Source: Sandaracinus amylolyticus (lineage in GTDB: Bacteria; Myxococcota_A; Polyangia; Polyangiales; Sandaracinaceae). From it: a stretch of 64,000 nt of DNA. Shown one piece after another: positions 42,401 through 52,000 of this stretch. The stretch spans positions 8,246,001 through 8,310,000 of the forward strand of contig NZ_CP070225.1 in NCBI RefSeq assembly GCF_021631985.1. Reading direction: 5' to 3'. Both the position numbers and the translations under genes were made by a program. How positions within the stretch are numbered: position 1 is the stretch's first letter; each line of letters starts with the position of its first letter. Under the pieces are notes generated by a model. That model was not told the DNA's origin and made no database searches. It saw only the letters and a list, made by a program, of their open reading frames with translations.

Positions 42401-42961
42401 GCGCGAGGGCACGCCGGTCTGCTCGGCATCGCGCCGCAGCGCCCACCCGAAGAGCAACGCCGCGCGCCGGATCGCCTCGGGATCGGCGCCCACCGCCGGC
42501 GCTTCCACCATGCGATCCCAGAGCTCCGACGTGTCACTCACGCCGTGCTGCGCGACCAGGCGATCGGCGATCGTCGGTGCCGAATCCGCGCGCATCTCGA
42601 TGCGCTCGTCGCGCTCACCGAGCGGCTGATCGAACGCGCTCACCGGCACACCCTTCGCGCGCGCCCAGCGGATCGCCGCGAGCTCCGGCGAGAACTCGGC
42701 GAACGGATGGAACACGAGGTCCGAGCCCTCGTGCGACACCGACGCCAGCGCGACCGGCGGCACGAGCTCGGGATGTCCGAGCCACTCGATCCACGGCTGC
42801 AGATCCGCCGCCAGCTCGAGCGCGACGTGGGTCGGCGCGAACGCGTCGAGCCAGCGCGGCATCGCGAGCGCACACGCCGGCGAGTGGTGCCGCACCCCGA
42901 TCAGGAACGGCTCCACCGCGCCCGCGAGCCGCGCGATCGCGTGCTCTGCGTCGTCGCTCAC
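39482..42961 (-). CDS. DUF5682 (YehM-like) fused to VWA (YehP-like) protein
   Basis: The product is 1159 aa from GTG at 42961 (GTGA overlap with the MoxR gene stop). Residues ~1-750 match the DUF5682/YehM pattern (EPFLIGVRHHSPACALAMPR near 15-34, VVGSFHAAALL near 220). Residues ~990-1159 form a von Willebrand A domain with an intact MIDAS: DVSGS at ~1004-1008, Thr in GGGTDI (~1063) and Asp in VSDLDEGG (~1089). In E. coli these are two adjacent genes, yehM and yehP. No stop or new start separates them here. The VWA part should bind the MoxR ATPase. Confidence 0.88.
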   Translation of the reverse strand: MSDDAEHAIARLAGAVEPFLIGVRHHSPACALAMPRWLDAFAPTHVALELAADLQPWIEWLGHPELVPPVALASVSHEGSDLVFHPFAEFSPELAAIRWARAKGVPVSAFDQPLGERDERIEMRADSAPTIADRLVAQHGVSDTSELWDRMVEAPAVGADPEAIRRAALLFGWALRRDAEQTGVPSRDLARERFMRARLAALRASGARIAAVVGSFHAAALLDDAVLPDENVPIDVPEPDATRVSSLVPYTFELFDSRSGYPAGVLDPAWHQRVLECGSDPAKIAATLRRTVVEVCRAMREKKHVAGVPDANEAVRVALDLAQLRGLHAPSRRELLEGLESALAQGEPLGRGRALAAALGRVMVGHERGRLPPGAPRSGLVPHVLGLLEELRLPSPSERLARYERAPRLRLDVLGSTLDRRRKITLERLALVGAPYARRIASEGPFETLTEVWEITLSPATEAMLELAAVRGVTLAQAAEGTLRIEEARLEQQDARSVRARLALLERAAEAGLVRYVERSLPDVQHALRTEGALRDLVAGASLFARARAGHVPGLPIDVDVAADVPRFTWPADVDPDALELALAGALEGLAGSDDEADAHALVDSLALIRSSRDGVRARATDALKRLFREGAPLIEGAAGMTLVSLDALTPEAMSRSLGSWVDAAVDRDGQRRLARRLRGALIAGASALEGDPSLLGELASRIETIGDREFLARAPALRDGFEVLSPAARSRFLESLIERHGSERADFELTIDPALLALHAEADLIARDALGALGLAMPSATSIAIPEATSATRATGALSARDRWRIVLGRDTRALPPDAMRAARALDELYGPGRGEGSRAGGGAGLEPSFPTTREWSDELEALFGESVRDEVLARAGAEGRVGALLELDPETVTPSIELLESVLSLKGALPEAQLGRLRRLVERVTRELVDQLATRVRPALVGLTTPRPTLRSGGPIDLDRTIRRNLRTARFDDGVAQLAPERLVFRTRSRRSLDWRVILVVDVSGSMEPSVIYSAMMASILGALPAIETSFVAFSTEVVDLSHRVDDPLGLLLEVRVGGGTDIAKALRYARSLATVPSRTLMVLVSDLDEGGPVPSLVAEVRALAESGVTLLGLAALDDAGKPRYERAIAERLVAAGMPVAALTPLELARWVGEKVR

Positions 42962-44133
42962 GCCGGCTCTTCCAGGAGCGCGCGCAGCTCGTAGAGCTGC
43001 TTCCAGAGCCGCGCGCTGCCGCTCTCGGCGCGACGCTTCACCGCGGAGTCCCAGTAGGCGAGGAGCTTGCCGCGATCGCGCGGCTCGTCCTTGAGCACCA
43101 CGCCGAGCAAGTGGCTCGGCAGCAGCGACGCGGGGTCGCGATCCGCGTCGAGATAGGCCGCCGACAGACCGAGCGCCGACGCGACGCCGACCGCCTCCGC
43201 GGTGCTCATCACGGTGCTGGGGCGATCGACCGACCAGCCCTCGACGGTGCGCCCCGCGCGCAGATCGCGGAACGCGGTGACCAGCGCCTCGAGCACCGCG
43301 TCGTCGACCCGCAGCGGCTCGCCCACCCGCGCCAGCGTCGCCACCGCGCGCCGCTTCACCAGCGCGATCTCGTGCTCGAGCACCGCGATCGGCGGCACCT
43401 GCTCGAAGTTGAAGCGTCGCTTGAGCGCGGCGCTCATCTCGGAGACGCCGCGATCGCGCAGGTTCGCGGTGGCGATCACGTTGAAGCCCGGTCGCGCGTG
43501 CTCGAGCCGACCGAGCTCGGGCACCGAGAGCCGTCGATCGGAGAGGATCGACACCAGCGCGTCCTGCACCTCGGGCAGGCAGCGCGTGACCTCCTCGATG
43601 CGCACCAGCGCGCCGGCGCGCATCGCGGCGAGAACAGGCGAAGGCACGAGCGCCTCGCGATGCGGCCCTTTCGCCAGCAATAACGCGTAGTTCCAGCCGT
43701 AACGAAGGTGCTCTTCGGTGGTGCCCGCGGTGCCCTGCACCACCATCCCGCTGCTGCCCGAGATCGCGGCGGCGAGCAGCTCGGAGAGCATCGACTTCGC
43801 GGTGCCGGGCTCGCCGACGAGCAAGAGGCCGCGCTCTCCCGCGAGCGTGACGACGCTGCGCTCCACCAGCGCGCGATCGCCGACCAGCTTCTCGGCGATC
43901 ACCAGCGAGCGCGGCACCTCGGAGGGCGCATCGACGTCCTTCGGGAGCTCGAGCGCCCCGCCGCGCGAGCCGCACACGAAGAGCACCACCGCGCGCGGCG
44001 TGAGCGCCCATCCCGGCGGTCGCGGACCGCGATCGAGACGCGCCAGGAACGCGAGCTCCTCGGCGTACACGCGCTCGGGCGGAGGAGCCTGGACCTCGTG
44101 CGTCGCGTCGTCGTCTCGTTCGACCGCCGTCAT
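42958..44133 (-). CDS. MoxR-type AAA+ ATPase, YehL-like
   Basis: The product is 391 aa. Walker A GEPGTAKS is at ~107-114, Walker B is LVRIEEV (~163-169), sensor 1 is NVIATANLRDRG (~215) and the Arg-finger region is in AALKRRFNFE. These define the MoxR/RavA-like branch, which remodels proteins with a VWA partner. The ATG at 44133 overlaps the upstream TGA by one base (TGATG). E. coli yehL occupies the same position beside yehM-yehP-yehQ. Its clients are unknown. Confidence 0.93.
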   Translation of the reverse strand: MTAVERDDDATHEVQAPPPERVYAEELAFLARLDRGPRPPGWALTPRAVVLFVCGSRGGALELPKDVDAPSEVPRSLVIAEKLVGDRALVERSVVTLAGERGLLLVGEPGTAKSMLSELLAAAISGSSGMVVQGTAGTTEEHLRYGWNYALLLAKGPHREALVPSPVLAAMRAGALVRIEEVTRCLPEVQDALVSILSDRRLSVPELGRLEHARPGFNVIATANLRDRGVSEMSAALKRRFNFEQVPPIAVLEHEIALVKRRAVATLARVGEPLRVDDAVLEALVTAFRDLRAGRTVEGWSVDRPSTVMSTAEAVGVASALGLSAAYLDADRDPASLLPSHLLGVVLKDEPRDRGKLLAYWDSAVKRRAESGSARLWKQLYELRALLEEPA

Positions 44134-47100
44134 CACGACCTCGCCTTCTTCTTCGGAGCCGTCTTCTTCGCGCGCTTGCCGACGACGCTGCGCGCGTCCT
44201 CGAGCTGCGGGCGATCGCCGCGCTCGAGACGGGCCCACGCCTCGTCGAAGAGCGCGTGCAACGGACGCAGCGCGAGCACGCGTCCGAGCGGGAACCAGGT
44301 GCGCGCGTCCGCGGTCTCCCCGCCGTAGAGCGGGAGCTTCCACCGCTCGAGCGGGAGCTCGGGCGCCGAGCGCTCTTCCCACGGGCCGGGCAGGAAGAGC
44401 TCGCGTCCCGCGCGCGCTCGTTTGCCGCGCACGACGAGCTCGGCGCGCTCGAGCTCCTCGCCGGCGGCGCGCAGCGTCGCGCGCTTCCAGCCGTTCCACG
44501 CGAGCACACGATCGTCGGTGGGCTCGGCGAGCGCGAGCAGCTGCAGGTAGTAGGTCGCGGCATCGCTCGAGACCCCGAGCGCGCTCGCGACCTTCGCGAC
44601 CAGCGCGGAATCCGAGAGCCGCGGATCGGCCTCGGAGCGACCCGTGGGGACCGGCGTCGACGCGACGCGCGCCGCGAGCTCGGAGAGCCCGTCCGAGAGC
44701 CACCACCGCACGAGCGGGAGCATCCGCGTGCCCGCGAGCAGCGCGGCGTCGCCCTCGCTCACTCCGCGCGCGACCTCGCTCGGCCGGAACGCGAGCACGA
44801 TCCCGTCCCAGTGGGTCGGCAGCGCGAGCACGAGCCCGGTGTCGCGGCCGCGCAGCGTCGGCAGCGGCTCGTCGTCGTCGGCATCGAGGGTCGACGCGAT
44901 GGGATCGAAGGGCGTGCCCCCGAGCGCATCGACGTGGGCCTGGGCCTGCGCCGCGATCACCGCCTCGTCGCGGCTCGGGCTCGAGAAGGGAAGGCGCCCG
45001 GCCATGAAGAGCAGATCGCGGCTCGCGAGGCGCTCGCGCACCTTCGCGATCAGCCGCGGGATCCCGGCGCGCAGCGGATCGCCCACCGGGAGCTCGACGA
45101 ACGCCCACGCGACCAGGCGCGCGAGGTCGGTGACCATCGTCTCGTCGAAGACCTCGGCGCGCCCATCGTCGATCGGCGCACCGTTCGCATCGAGCGCGAC
45201 GACGACGCCCTCCACGTCGATCGCGCAGCGCGGCGCGACGGCGAGCACGGGCACGTCGTCGGGCGCGAGCAGCGCCGCGAGCGTGCGCGACGCAGCCGCG
45301 AGCGAGAGGGCCTTTCCGGCGCGGGTCGAGAGCTCGGGCGCGACGGTGACGCGCCGGCCGACCACCTCGGCCCATCGCGCTGCGAGGTGCTGCACGTGCG
45401 CGCGTGGGTCGTCCCACGGCGCCGCGGGATCGGCGGGCAGCGCCGCGAGCATCAGCGCGCTGCGCTTCGCGAACGGGAGCGCGTCGAGCTCCTCGATCGC
45501 CGCGTCGATCGCCGCCGCCTTGAGGCCGAGCGCGTCGCGCACCGGCGCGATCGCGCGCTTCTCCTCGCGCGTGCGCGGCAGCGACGTGAGCAGCCCCCCG
45601 AGCACCAGCAGCGCCTCGGCGCGCGAGATGCTGCACGCCTCGGCGAGCGCGTCGATCCCCGCCGCATCGAGGGTCCGCAGCCCGCGCGCCCGCACCAGCG
45701 CGGCGATCGGCACGATCGGCGGCGCGGCGAGCACGCGCTCGTGCTGCATCGTGCATCCCGGCAGCGCGGTGAACGGCGCGCCCTCGCGCGCGAGCTCGAC
45801 CACGTGCCACGTCGGCGCCCACGGGGTCCCGCGCATGACGAACACGCTCGCGCCCGCGGTGGTGATGCCGATGCGGTGGGCGTCGCCGACGTCGTCGAGC
45901 GCGAGGCTCGCCTTCGCGGCGTCGCTGGGACGCGCCTCGAACGTGCGCATCCGATGCGCCCAGCGCTCGAGCGGGAGCGCCTCGAGCAGCGCGATCACGT
46001 CGGTGAGCACCGTGCGCTCGGCGGCCGCGATCAGCGGCGAGGTCGCGATCATCGCGAGCGCGCCGCGCGCGCCGATCAGCCGCGACCAGTGGACGTTCGA
46101 GGGAACGGTGCGCCCCCATCGCGGCACCGGCTGCCCGCGATCGAACGCGTCGAGCACGCGCGCGAGGCGCCGCAGGAACGGCTCGAACGCGCCGTCGCCC
46201 CAGTGCCGGTCGAGCCAGCGCGCGAGGGGCTCGATCACGTCGTCGTCGTGCAGCGCGCCTTCGCGATCTCCCTCGCCCTCGGGATCGCGCGCCTCGATCA
46301 GCGCATCGAGCGCGTCGGCCTGCGCCAGGGTGCGCGCGACGATGCCCGCGACCGCATCGAGGAGCGCGGGCGCGGTGATCTCGGGCAGCACCGCGCGCAC
46401 CGCGGCGAGCGCGTTCTCGAGCTCCGATGACGCGCCGGTCGCGCCGCGCGCGTGCTCGAGCACCGCCGCGGCGCGCGCCTCGTCGATGCGCGCCAGCGCC
46501 TGCGAGCCCTCGAGATCACGCGGCTGCGTGAAGTGCAGGAAGATCCCGCTGGGGACGACCGACGTGGCGCTGCCGCCGTCCTCGCGCTCCTGGATCTCCT
46601 GCACCAGACGCGCGCCGGAGCCCTCGATCGTCCAGGTCGTGAGGTCCGCGTAGTCCTCGGTGACGACCAGGTGATGCGTGCGCGCCGGGAGATCGACGAG
46701 CGCGGTCCGCCGGCCGCGCAGGCCGTGCGTGACCTCGATGCGCACGCCGTCGATGCGCTCGATGACGCGTCCGGTGCGTCCCCGCAGCGTCACCCGGGTG
46801 CCGAGCATTCCGTCGCGCAGGCCGAGCGGCGATGCGCCGAGCCCGGCCGGCGCGGGCGTCAGCCACGAGCCGTACACGTCGAACGCGCCGTCGCGCGCCT
46901 CCTCGAAGAAGCGCGGCGCGCTCACGCGCCCGTGCTCACCGGTGCGGGGATCGACCTCGATCAGCCGCAGCGCGCCGTCGCGTCGCGTGTCGGTCCAGAG
47001 GGTCGTGCCGTCGAACACCGCGCGATGGCCGCGCTCGGGCTCGCGCTCGGCGCCCGCGCGCAGCGCGATGCCACCATCGCTCGCGCCGAGCCCCGGAAGG

Positions 47101-49094
47101 TGCGCGACGTAGCCGGCGCCATCGTGCCAGCCCGCGTCGGTCGCCACCGCGCGTTTGGGCGCACCGAGCCAGTGCGCGCGCGTCTTGCCGGAGCCGACCA
47201 CGACGAGCACCTCGCCCTCGACCCAGCGCGCGCGGAGGATCATCTCCCTCTTCGCGAGCTTCAGCTCGTCGCGCCGCTCGATGCGCGTCGGGCCCACCGT
47301 GATCGCGCGCACGCCGTCGCTCACGAGCACGCAGGGCCAACATGGATGGACCGCGAGGGCGCGCGTCCCGCTCGGGTCGAGCTCGCGCAGCGCCTCCTCG
47401 AGCGCCGGCCACGCGAGCTCCTCGAGCAGCCCGGCGCGCAGCGTCGTCGCGAGCGCGCGCGCGGGATCGATCGCGCGCAGCGACGCGAAGAGCTCGGGCG
47501 CGTCCTGGAACGTGCGGCGGGTGGTGCCGCGCTCGAGCGTGCCGAGGCCGCGCTCGAACGTGGCCAGCGTGCCTTCGCCCAACGCGTCGATCCGCCCGGC
47601 GACCCAGCGCCGGCGCAGCTCGGCGAACGCCTGCTTCCCCGCGCTCGCCCGCGCGAAGTCGGCGGTCTTCGCGAACGCCGCGAACGCGCTCTCGAGCAGC
47701 GGCCCGTACCGGGGATCGCGCGCGAGGTGGATCGGATCGACGCCGCGGTACGCGCTGCGCGCGGGATCGAGCGCGAACGTGCTCCAGGCGCGCAGATCGA
47801 CGGGCTCGGCGCCCGGGCCCCAGTCGTCGTCGCCTTCGTCGTCGTCGAGCGCGGGCTCGTCGAGCGCGGGCGCGGCGAGCGGGATGCCGAGCGAGAGCGC
47901 GAGCTCCGCGAGGTCGACGTCGAGCTGCGGATGGCGCCCGACGAGCACGCGCAGCGGAGCGCCTTCGGCGACCAGGCGATCGCGCATCGTGCGCACCAGC
48001 TCGAGCATCGCGTCGGGTGCGGCGACGTCGGCATCGCGGTAGCTGTCGAGCAGGCGCGAGAGCCACGCGCCCGCGGCGACACCCGGTGCTTCCGCGGGAG
48101 GGCACGTCACCAGCGCGATCGCGCCCGCCTGCTCGAGCACGCGCAGCCACGCTCCGGCGCGCGCCGAGCCCTTGTCATCGCCATATCGACGCGGATGCAC
48201 CGGCACGATCGCGAGCAGCGCGATGCGCGCCTCGGGCTTGCGCGCGCCGAGCCGACCGAGCGCCTCCGCGTACCCGCTCCACACCTCGATCGGGGCGCGT
48301 GCCATCGACGGCGCGGCGAGCAGCTCCTCGATCACGCGCTCGTCCTCGCGCGCGACGTCGAGCCCTGCGGCCGCTGCCATCTTCCGCAGATCGCCGGGCA
48401 TGCCCGACCACGGCGGCACGCCGCCGAGGGTGCGGCGGATCGCGAGCTCGCGCAGCAGCTCGTAGCTGCGCACCGCGTCCTTCTCCGCCGCGAGCTCCTT
48501 CACGTACTGCCCGAGCTCCTTGGTGGTCAGCGCGCCGGCGAGCGCGGCCTCGAGGTAACGCGCGTTGCGCAGCTCGGCGTCGAGCTTGGTCGCGTGGGCA
48601 CGCTCGGCCTCGCGCGCGCGCCCGAAGAGCTGGGCCGCGTAGGTCGTGTTCCCGAGCTCGGCGAACGCCCGCGACGCGTCGTCGCAGAAGGGCGGGACGA
48701 AGCGCGGCAGCGCGCGCTCGAGGCGCTTCGTGATCGCGTCGATCGCGTCCTTCGCGTGCCCCGGCTTGCTCGCGGCGCGACGCATCGCCTGCTCGAGCTC
48801 GCGACGCAGATCGATCGCGACCCGCGCGTTCCGCGGATCGTTGGTGATCGCCCAGCCCACCAGCCCCACGCTGCGCGTGGCGCCGCGCGCGACGTCCGTC
48901 GTGACCTCGGGCGCCGCGAACCCGTGCAGCGTCATCTCGGCGTCGGCGGCGGCCCCGAGCGAGCGCGGCTCGACCCGCACCACCACGCGCCCCGGCAGCA
49001 GCGGGTGCGCGTAGGCGCGGGCATCGACGCGCTCGCCGACCTCACCCGCGTCCGCCGCGATCCATCCGCCCATCCGCAGCAGCGTCTCGCTCAT
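44133..49094 (-). CDS. Giant YehI/MolR-like protein A
   Basis: The product is 1653 aa, far larger than most neighbours. It begins MSETLLRMGGWIAADAGEVG and contains the shared element SKPGHAKDAIDAI near residue 108 and FLPGPWEERSAPELP near the C-terminus, both also found in the downstream paralog. The rest is mainly helical repeats without Walker or protease motifs; an acidic insert LDDDEGDDDWG lies near 430. Position next to the MoxR ATPase matches E. coli yehI (DUF4132). It probably forms a scaffold or client of the ATPase. No signal peptide. Confidence 0.8.
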   Translation of the reverse strand: MSETLLRMGGWIAADAGEVGERVDARAYAHPLLPGRVVVRVEPRSLGAAADAEMTLHGFAAPEVTTDVARGATRSVGLVGWAITNDPRNARVAIDLRRELEQAMRRAASKPGHAKDAIDAITKRLERALPRFVPPFCDDASRAFAELGNTTYAAQLFGRAREAERAHATKLDAELRNARYLEAALAGALTTKELGQYVKELAAEKDAVRSYELLRELAIRRTLGGVPPWSGMPGDLRKMAAAAGLDVAREDERVIEELLAAPSMARAPIEVWSGYAEALGRLGARKPEARIALLAIVPVHPRRYGDDKGSARAGAWLRVLEQAGAIALVTCPPAEAPGVAAGAWLSRLLDSYRDADVAAPDAMLELVRTMRDRLVAEGAPLRVLVGRHPQLDVDLAELALSLGIPLAAPALDEPALDDDEGDDDWGPGAEPVDLRAWSTFALDPARSAYRGVDPIHLARDPRYGPLLESAFAAFAKTADFARASAGKQAFAELRRRWVAGRIDALGEGTLATFERGLGTLERGTTRRTFQDAPELFASLRAIDPARALATTLRAGLLEELAWPALEEALRELDPSGTRALAVHPCWPCVLVSDGVRAITVGPTRIERRDELKLAKREMILRARWVEGEVLVVVGSGKTRAHWLGAPKRAVATDAGWHDGAGYVAHLPGLGASDGGIALRAGAEREPERGHRAVFDGTTLWTDTRRDGALRLIEVDPRTGEHGRVSAPRFFEEARDGAFDVYGSWLTPAPAGLGASPLGLRDGMLGTRVTLRGRTGRVIERIDGVRIEVTHGLRGRRTALVDLPARTHHLVVTEDYADLTTWTIEGSGARLVQEIQEREDGGSATSVVPSGIFLHFTQPRDLEGSQALARIDEARAAAVLEHARGATGASSELENALAAVRAVLPEITAPALLDAVAGIVARTLAQADALDALIEARDPEGEGDREGALHDDDVIEPLARWLDRHWGDGAFEPFLRRLARVLDAFDRGQPVPRWGRTVPSNVHWSRLIGARGALAMIATSPLIAAAERTVLTDVIALLEALPLERWAHRMRTFEARPSDAAKASLALDDVGDAHRIGITTAGASVFVMRGTPWAPTWHVVELAREGAPFTALPGCTMQHERVLAAPPIVPIAALVRARGLRTLDAAGIDALAEACSISRAEALLVLGGLLTSLPRTREEKRAIAPVRDALGLKAAAIDAAIEELDALPFAKRSALMLAALPADPAAPWDDPRAHVQHLAARWAEVVGRRVTVAPELSTRAGKALSLAAASRTLAALLAPDDVPVLAVAPRCAIDVEGVVVALDANGAPIDDGRAEVFDETMVTDLARLVAWAFVELPVGDPLRAGIPRLIAKVRERLASRDLLFMAGRLPFSSPSRDEAVIAAQAQAHVDALGGTPFDPIASTLDADDDEPLPTLRGRDTGLVLALPTHWDGIVLAFRPSEVARGVSEGDAALLAGTRMLPLVRWWLSDGLSELAARVASTPVPTGRSEADPRLSDSALVAKVASALGVSSDAATYYLQLLALAEPTDDRVLAWNGWKRATLRAAGEELERAELVVRGKRARAGRELFLPGPWEERSAPELPLERWKLPLYGGETADARTWFPLGRVLALRPLHALFDEAWARLERGDRPQLEDARSVVGKRAKKTAPKKKARS

Positions 49095-52000
49095 CGCGCG
49101 ATCTCCTCGAGGCGAGGCGGCTCGACCTTCGCGCGCGCCCACACCGTGCGGAAGTGCGCCGGCATCGGCTCGAGCGGCACCTGCACCCCGAGCGGGAACG
49201 TCCATCCATTCGCGCCCTTGCGCGCGAGGAACGGCAGCTTGAACGACTCGAGCGGCTTCGCGGGCGCGCGCAGCGCTTCCCACGGTCCCGGCAGGAAGTG
49301 ACTGCGCCCGGTGCGCTCGCGCTTGGCGATCTCGACGAGCTCCTTGCCCGCGAGCTCGTCGCGCGCGGACTCGAGCGTCTTCGCGCTCCATCCGTTCCAG
49401 CGCCGCACCTTCGCGTCGCTCGGCGCGGGAAGGGCGAGCGTCTGGGCGTAGAGGATCGCGGCGTCGCGCGAGAGCCCGTGCGTCGCCGCGACGTCGTCGA
49501 CCACGTCGAGCGCCGGACACGCGTCGTAGCTGCCCGCGGTGCGCGTGGGATCGCCGATCCGCGCCACGATCGCGGCGCACGGATCGCTGCGGAGGAAGCC
49601 CGCCCAGTCGAGCGCGCTCACCGGACCGGCGAGCGCGGCGAGGGCCTTGGGATCCTCGCTCATGCGCGCGGGGCGGAAGAAGTACTGCAGCATCCAGCCC
49701 GCGCTCGGCGCAGCGGCGACGTACGCGCCGAGATCGCGGCCGCGCGCACCGTCGCGCTCGAACGCGATGCCACCGAGCTTCGCGAGCGCCTCGTTGGTCG
49801 CTTCGATCGGGCTCTTTCCCTGCTCCCACGGCACGTGGTGCATGCCGAGCGGAAGGAGGAGCTCGGGATCGTCGAGGCGCTCGCGCGCGATGCGATACAC
49901 CGACGCGAGCGTCGCGAGGAACGGGTGCCCCGCGGGCAGCTCGACCGCAAGGTGCGCGAGATAGAGCGCGACGAGGCGCACCGTCGCGACGTCGAACGAC
50001 GCATCCTGGGGGCGGGGGTGGATCGCGAGCTTCGGTTGTCTCGAGAGGCGCGATCCCTTCTCGCCCTCGAGCATCCAGCGCATCGTCGTGGACGGAGGCT
50101 CGGGGACGAGCTTGTTCAGGTCCTTCGCGAGCTCGTCGGCGAGCGCTTCGTCGACCTGCACCGTCTCCCCGACCCGCGCCCGCAGCAGCTCGCCGATGCG
50201 GGTGGCGAGCGCGACGAGATCGTCGCCGAGCGGCTCGCTCGCGAGCTGGGAGAGCATCGCGCGGAACGCAGGACGCTCGCGCGCGCCGAGCGCCACCGCG
50301 ATCTTCTCGGTCTCCTTCGCCTTCACGCCGAAGCGCTCGCGCAGCTCCTTCGAGAAGAATTCGTTGGGCGGCGTCGCAGCGGGCAGACCGCCGAGCCACA
50401 CCGCGGCCTCGGTGCTGGTCGAGCCCGCGCGCTCCATCACGATCGCGGCGTGCTCGCGCCCGAACGCGAGCGCGCCGCGCTGCTCGATCGTGCGCGCGAG
50501 CGCGGGCACCGTCTCGGCCGTGCCGCTCCATACCCGGGCCTCGCGCTCGACGTTCAGCCACGCCGGCGCGACGAACGTGCCGCTGCGCGAGACCTCGAGC
50601 ACGACCGCGCTCTGCCAGACCTTGCGCACCAGATAGAGGCTCTCGCCGCTCGAGAACGTCGCGCACGCGAGCGTCACCGGCTTCGGCAGCTTCGAGACCT
50701 CGAGCGTGCCCCGCAGCACCCGCGCGTTCGGCAGCGAGAGCAGGCCCGCGGCGGCGAGCGCCTCGGCGAACGTGTGCGCGGTGCGCCGGCTCGTGTCGCT
50801 CCACGCGGGGAACGCGGTCTGGAGCACCACCGCGTCGGGCGCCTCGAGCGCGCACTCCCACGCGAGATCGCCACCCTTGCCGACCTCGTCGGGCACTCGC
50901 TCGCCCGCGAGGTGGGCCCGCGCCACCCGGCCCACCGCGTCGATCTCGGCGGTGATCGCCTGGTCGTGCGACCACCCCGCGCCCTGACCGACGAGCGCGA
51001 GCAGCGGCCGCAGCTCTCCGATCGCGATCGTGCCCACGACCGTGCGCGTCGCGCGCGCGGGATCGCGCAGCGCGACCTTCTCGGCGAGCCCCTTCGCGAG
51101 CCAGCGCGCGCGGCGGACCACCCCGGCGATCGCCCGCTGCAGCACCGGGCTCGTCACCTCGGGCAGCGCGCTCGCGACCGCGACACGCGCCTGCTCGAGA
51201 TCGTCGACGTCGCCCGCCGCTGCGAGCAGCGCCGCGGCGCGCTCGGTGGTCATCGCGCGCAGCGCGCGCGAGCCGCGCTCGTCACGCGTCGCCGCGAAGT
51301 GCAGCCACCACGGCGGCATCGGGCGCTCCGTGCCGCGCTGGTACGAGACCGCGTGCGTCGAATTCGCGCCGAGCAGCGATGCCTCGCGTCCCTTCGCGTC
51401 GAGCAGCACGTACATCGGGTCGCCGTGGTGGTGCGCGTGGGTCGCGGCATCGACGATCACCCGCGGCGCGTCGTCGCCCGGCCACGTCACGATCGCGCGC
51501 GCCGCGTGCGGGCCCACCCATCGCACGCCGTCGATGCGCTCGCTCTCGACGATCTCGCCGCGCGATCGCACCCGCATGCCGACGAGCCCGTCGCGCACTC
51601 CGAGCGGCGAGGTCGTGAGCCCGCGCGCCGGCACCAGCGCTGATCGCACCTCGTCGATCCGCGCGTCGCCGTCGGAGAACGACTCGAAGAACGAGGGCAA
51701 CGAGCGTCGACCGAGCTCTCCGGTGCGCGGGCTCTGCTCGACCCACTGCGAGCCCGCAGCGCCGCGATGCTGGAGCGACCACACCGTCCGTCCATCCGAG
51801 CAGAGCGCGCGCATGTCGACGCGCGGCGCGTCCCCCGGCGCGAGCGCGCGACCGCCGAGCGTGGTGAGCCCGTCCTCGAGCTCGATCACGAAGTCCGGCC
51901 CGCGGTACCAGTACGCGAGCTCGTGCACCGTGCGCGCGCCCGACCACAGGTACGAGCGCTTCCACGAGACCTTGCGATCGGCGCACAGATAGAGCACCTG

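Noticed and set aside
44563-50975. Reading the upstream parts of the open frames at 39482-44563 and 44133-50975 as N-terminal extensions
   Set aside because: The parts before GTG 42961 and ATG 49094 are Arg-rich low-complexity sequence antisense-like in character, and the chosen starts match stop overlaps with the upstream genes.
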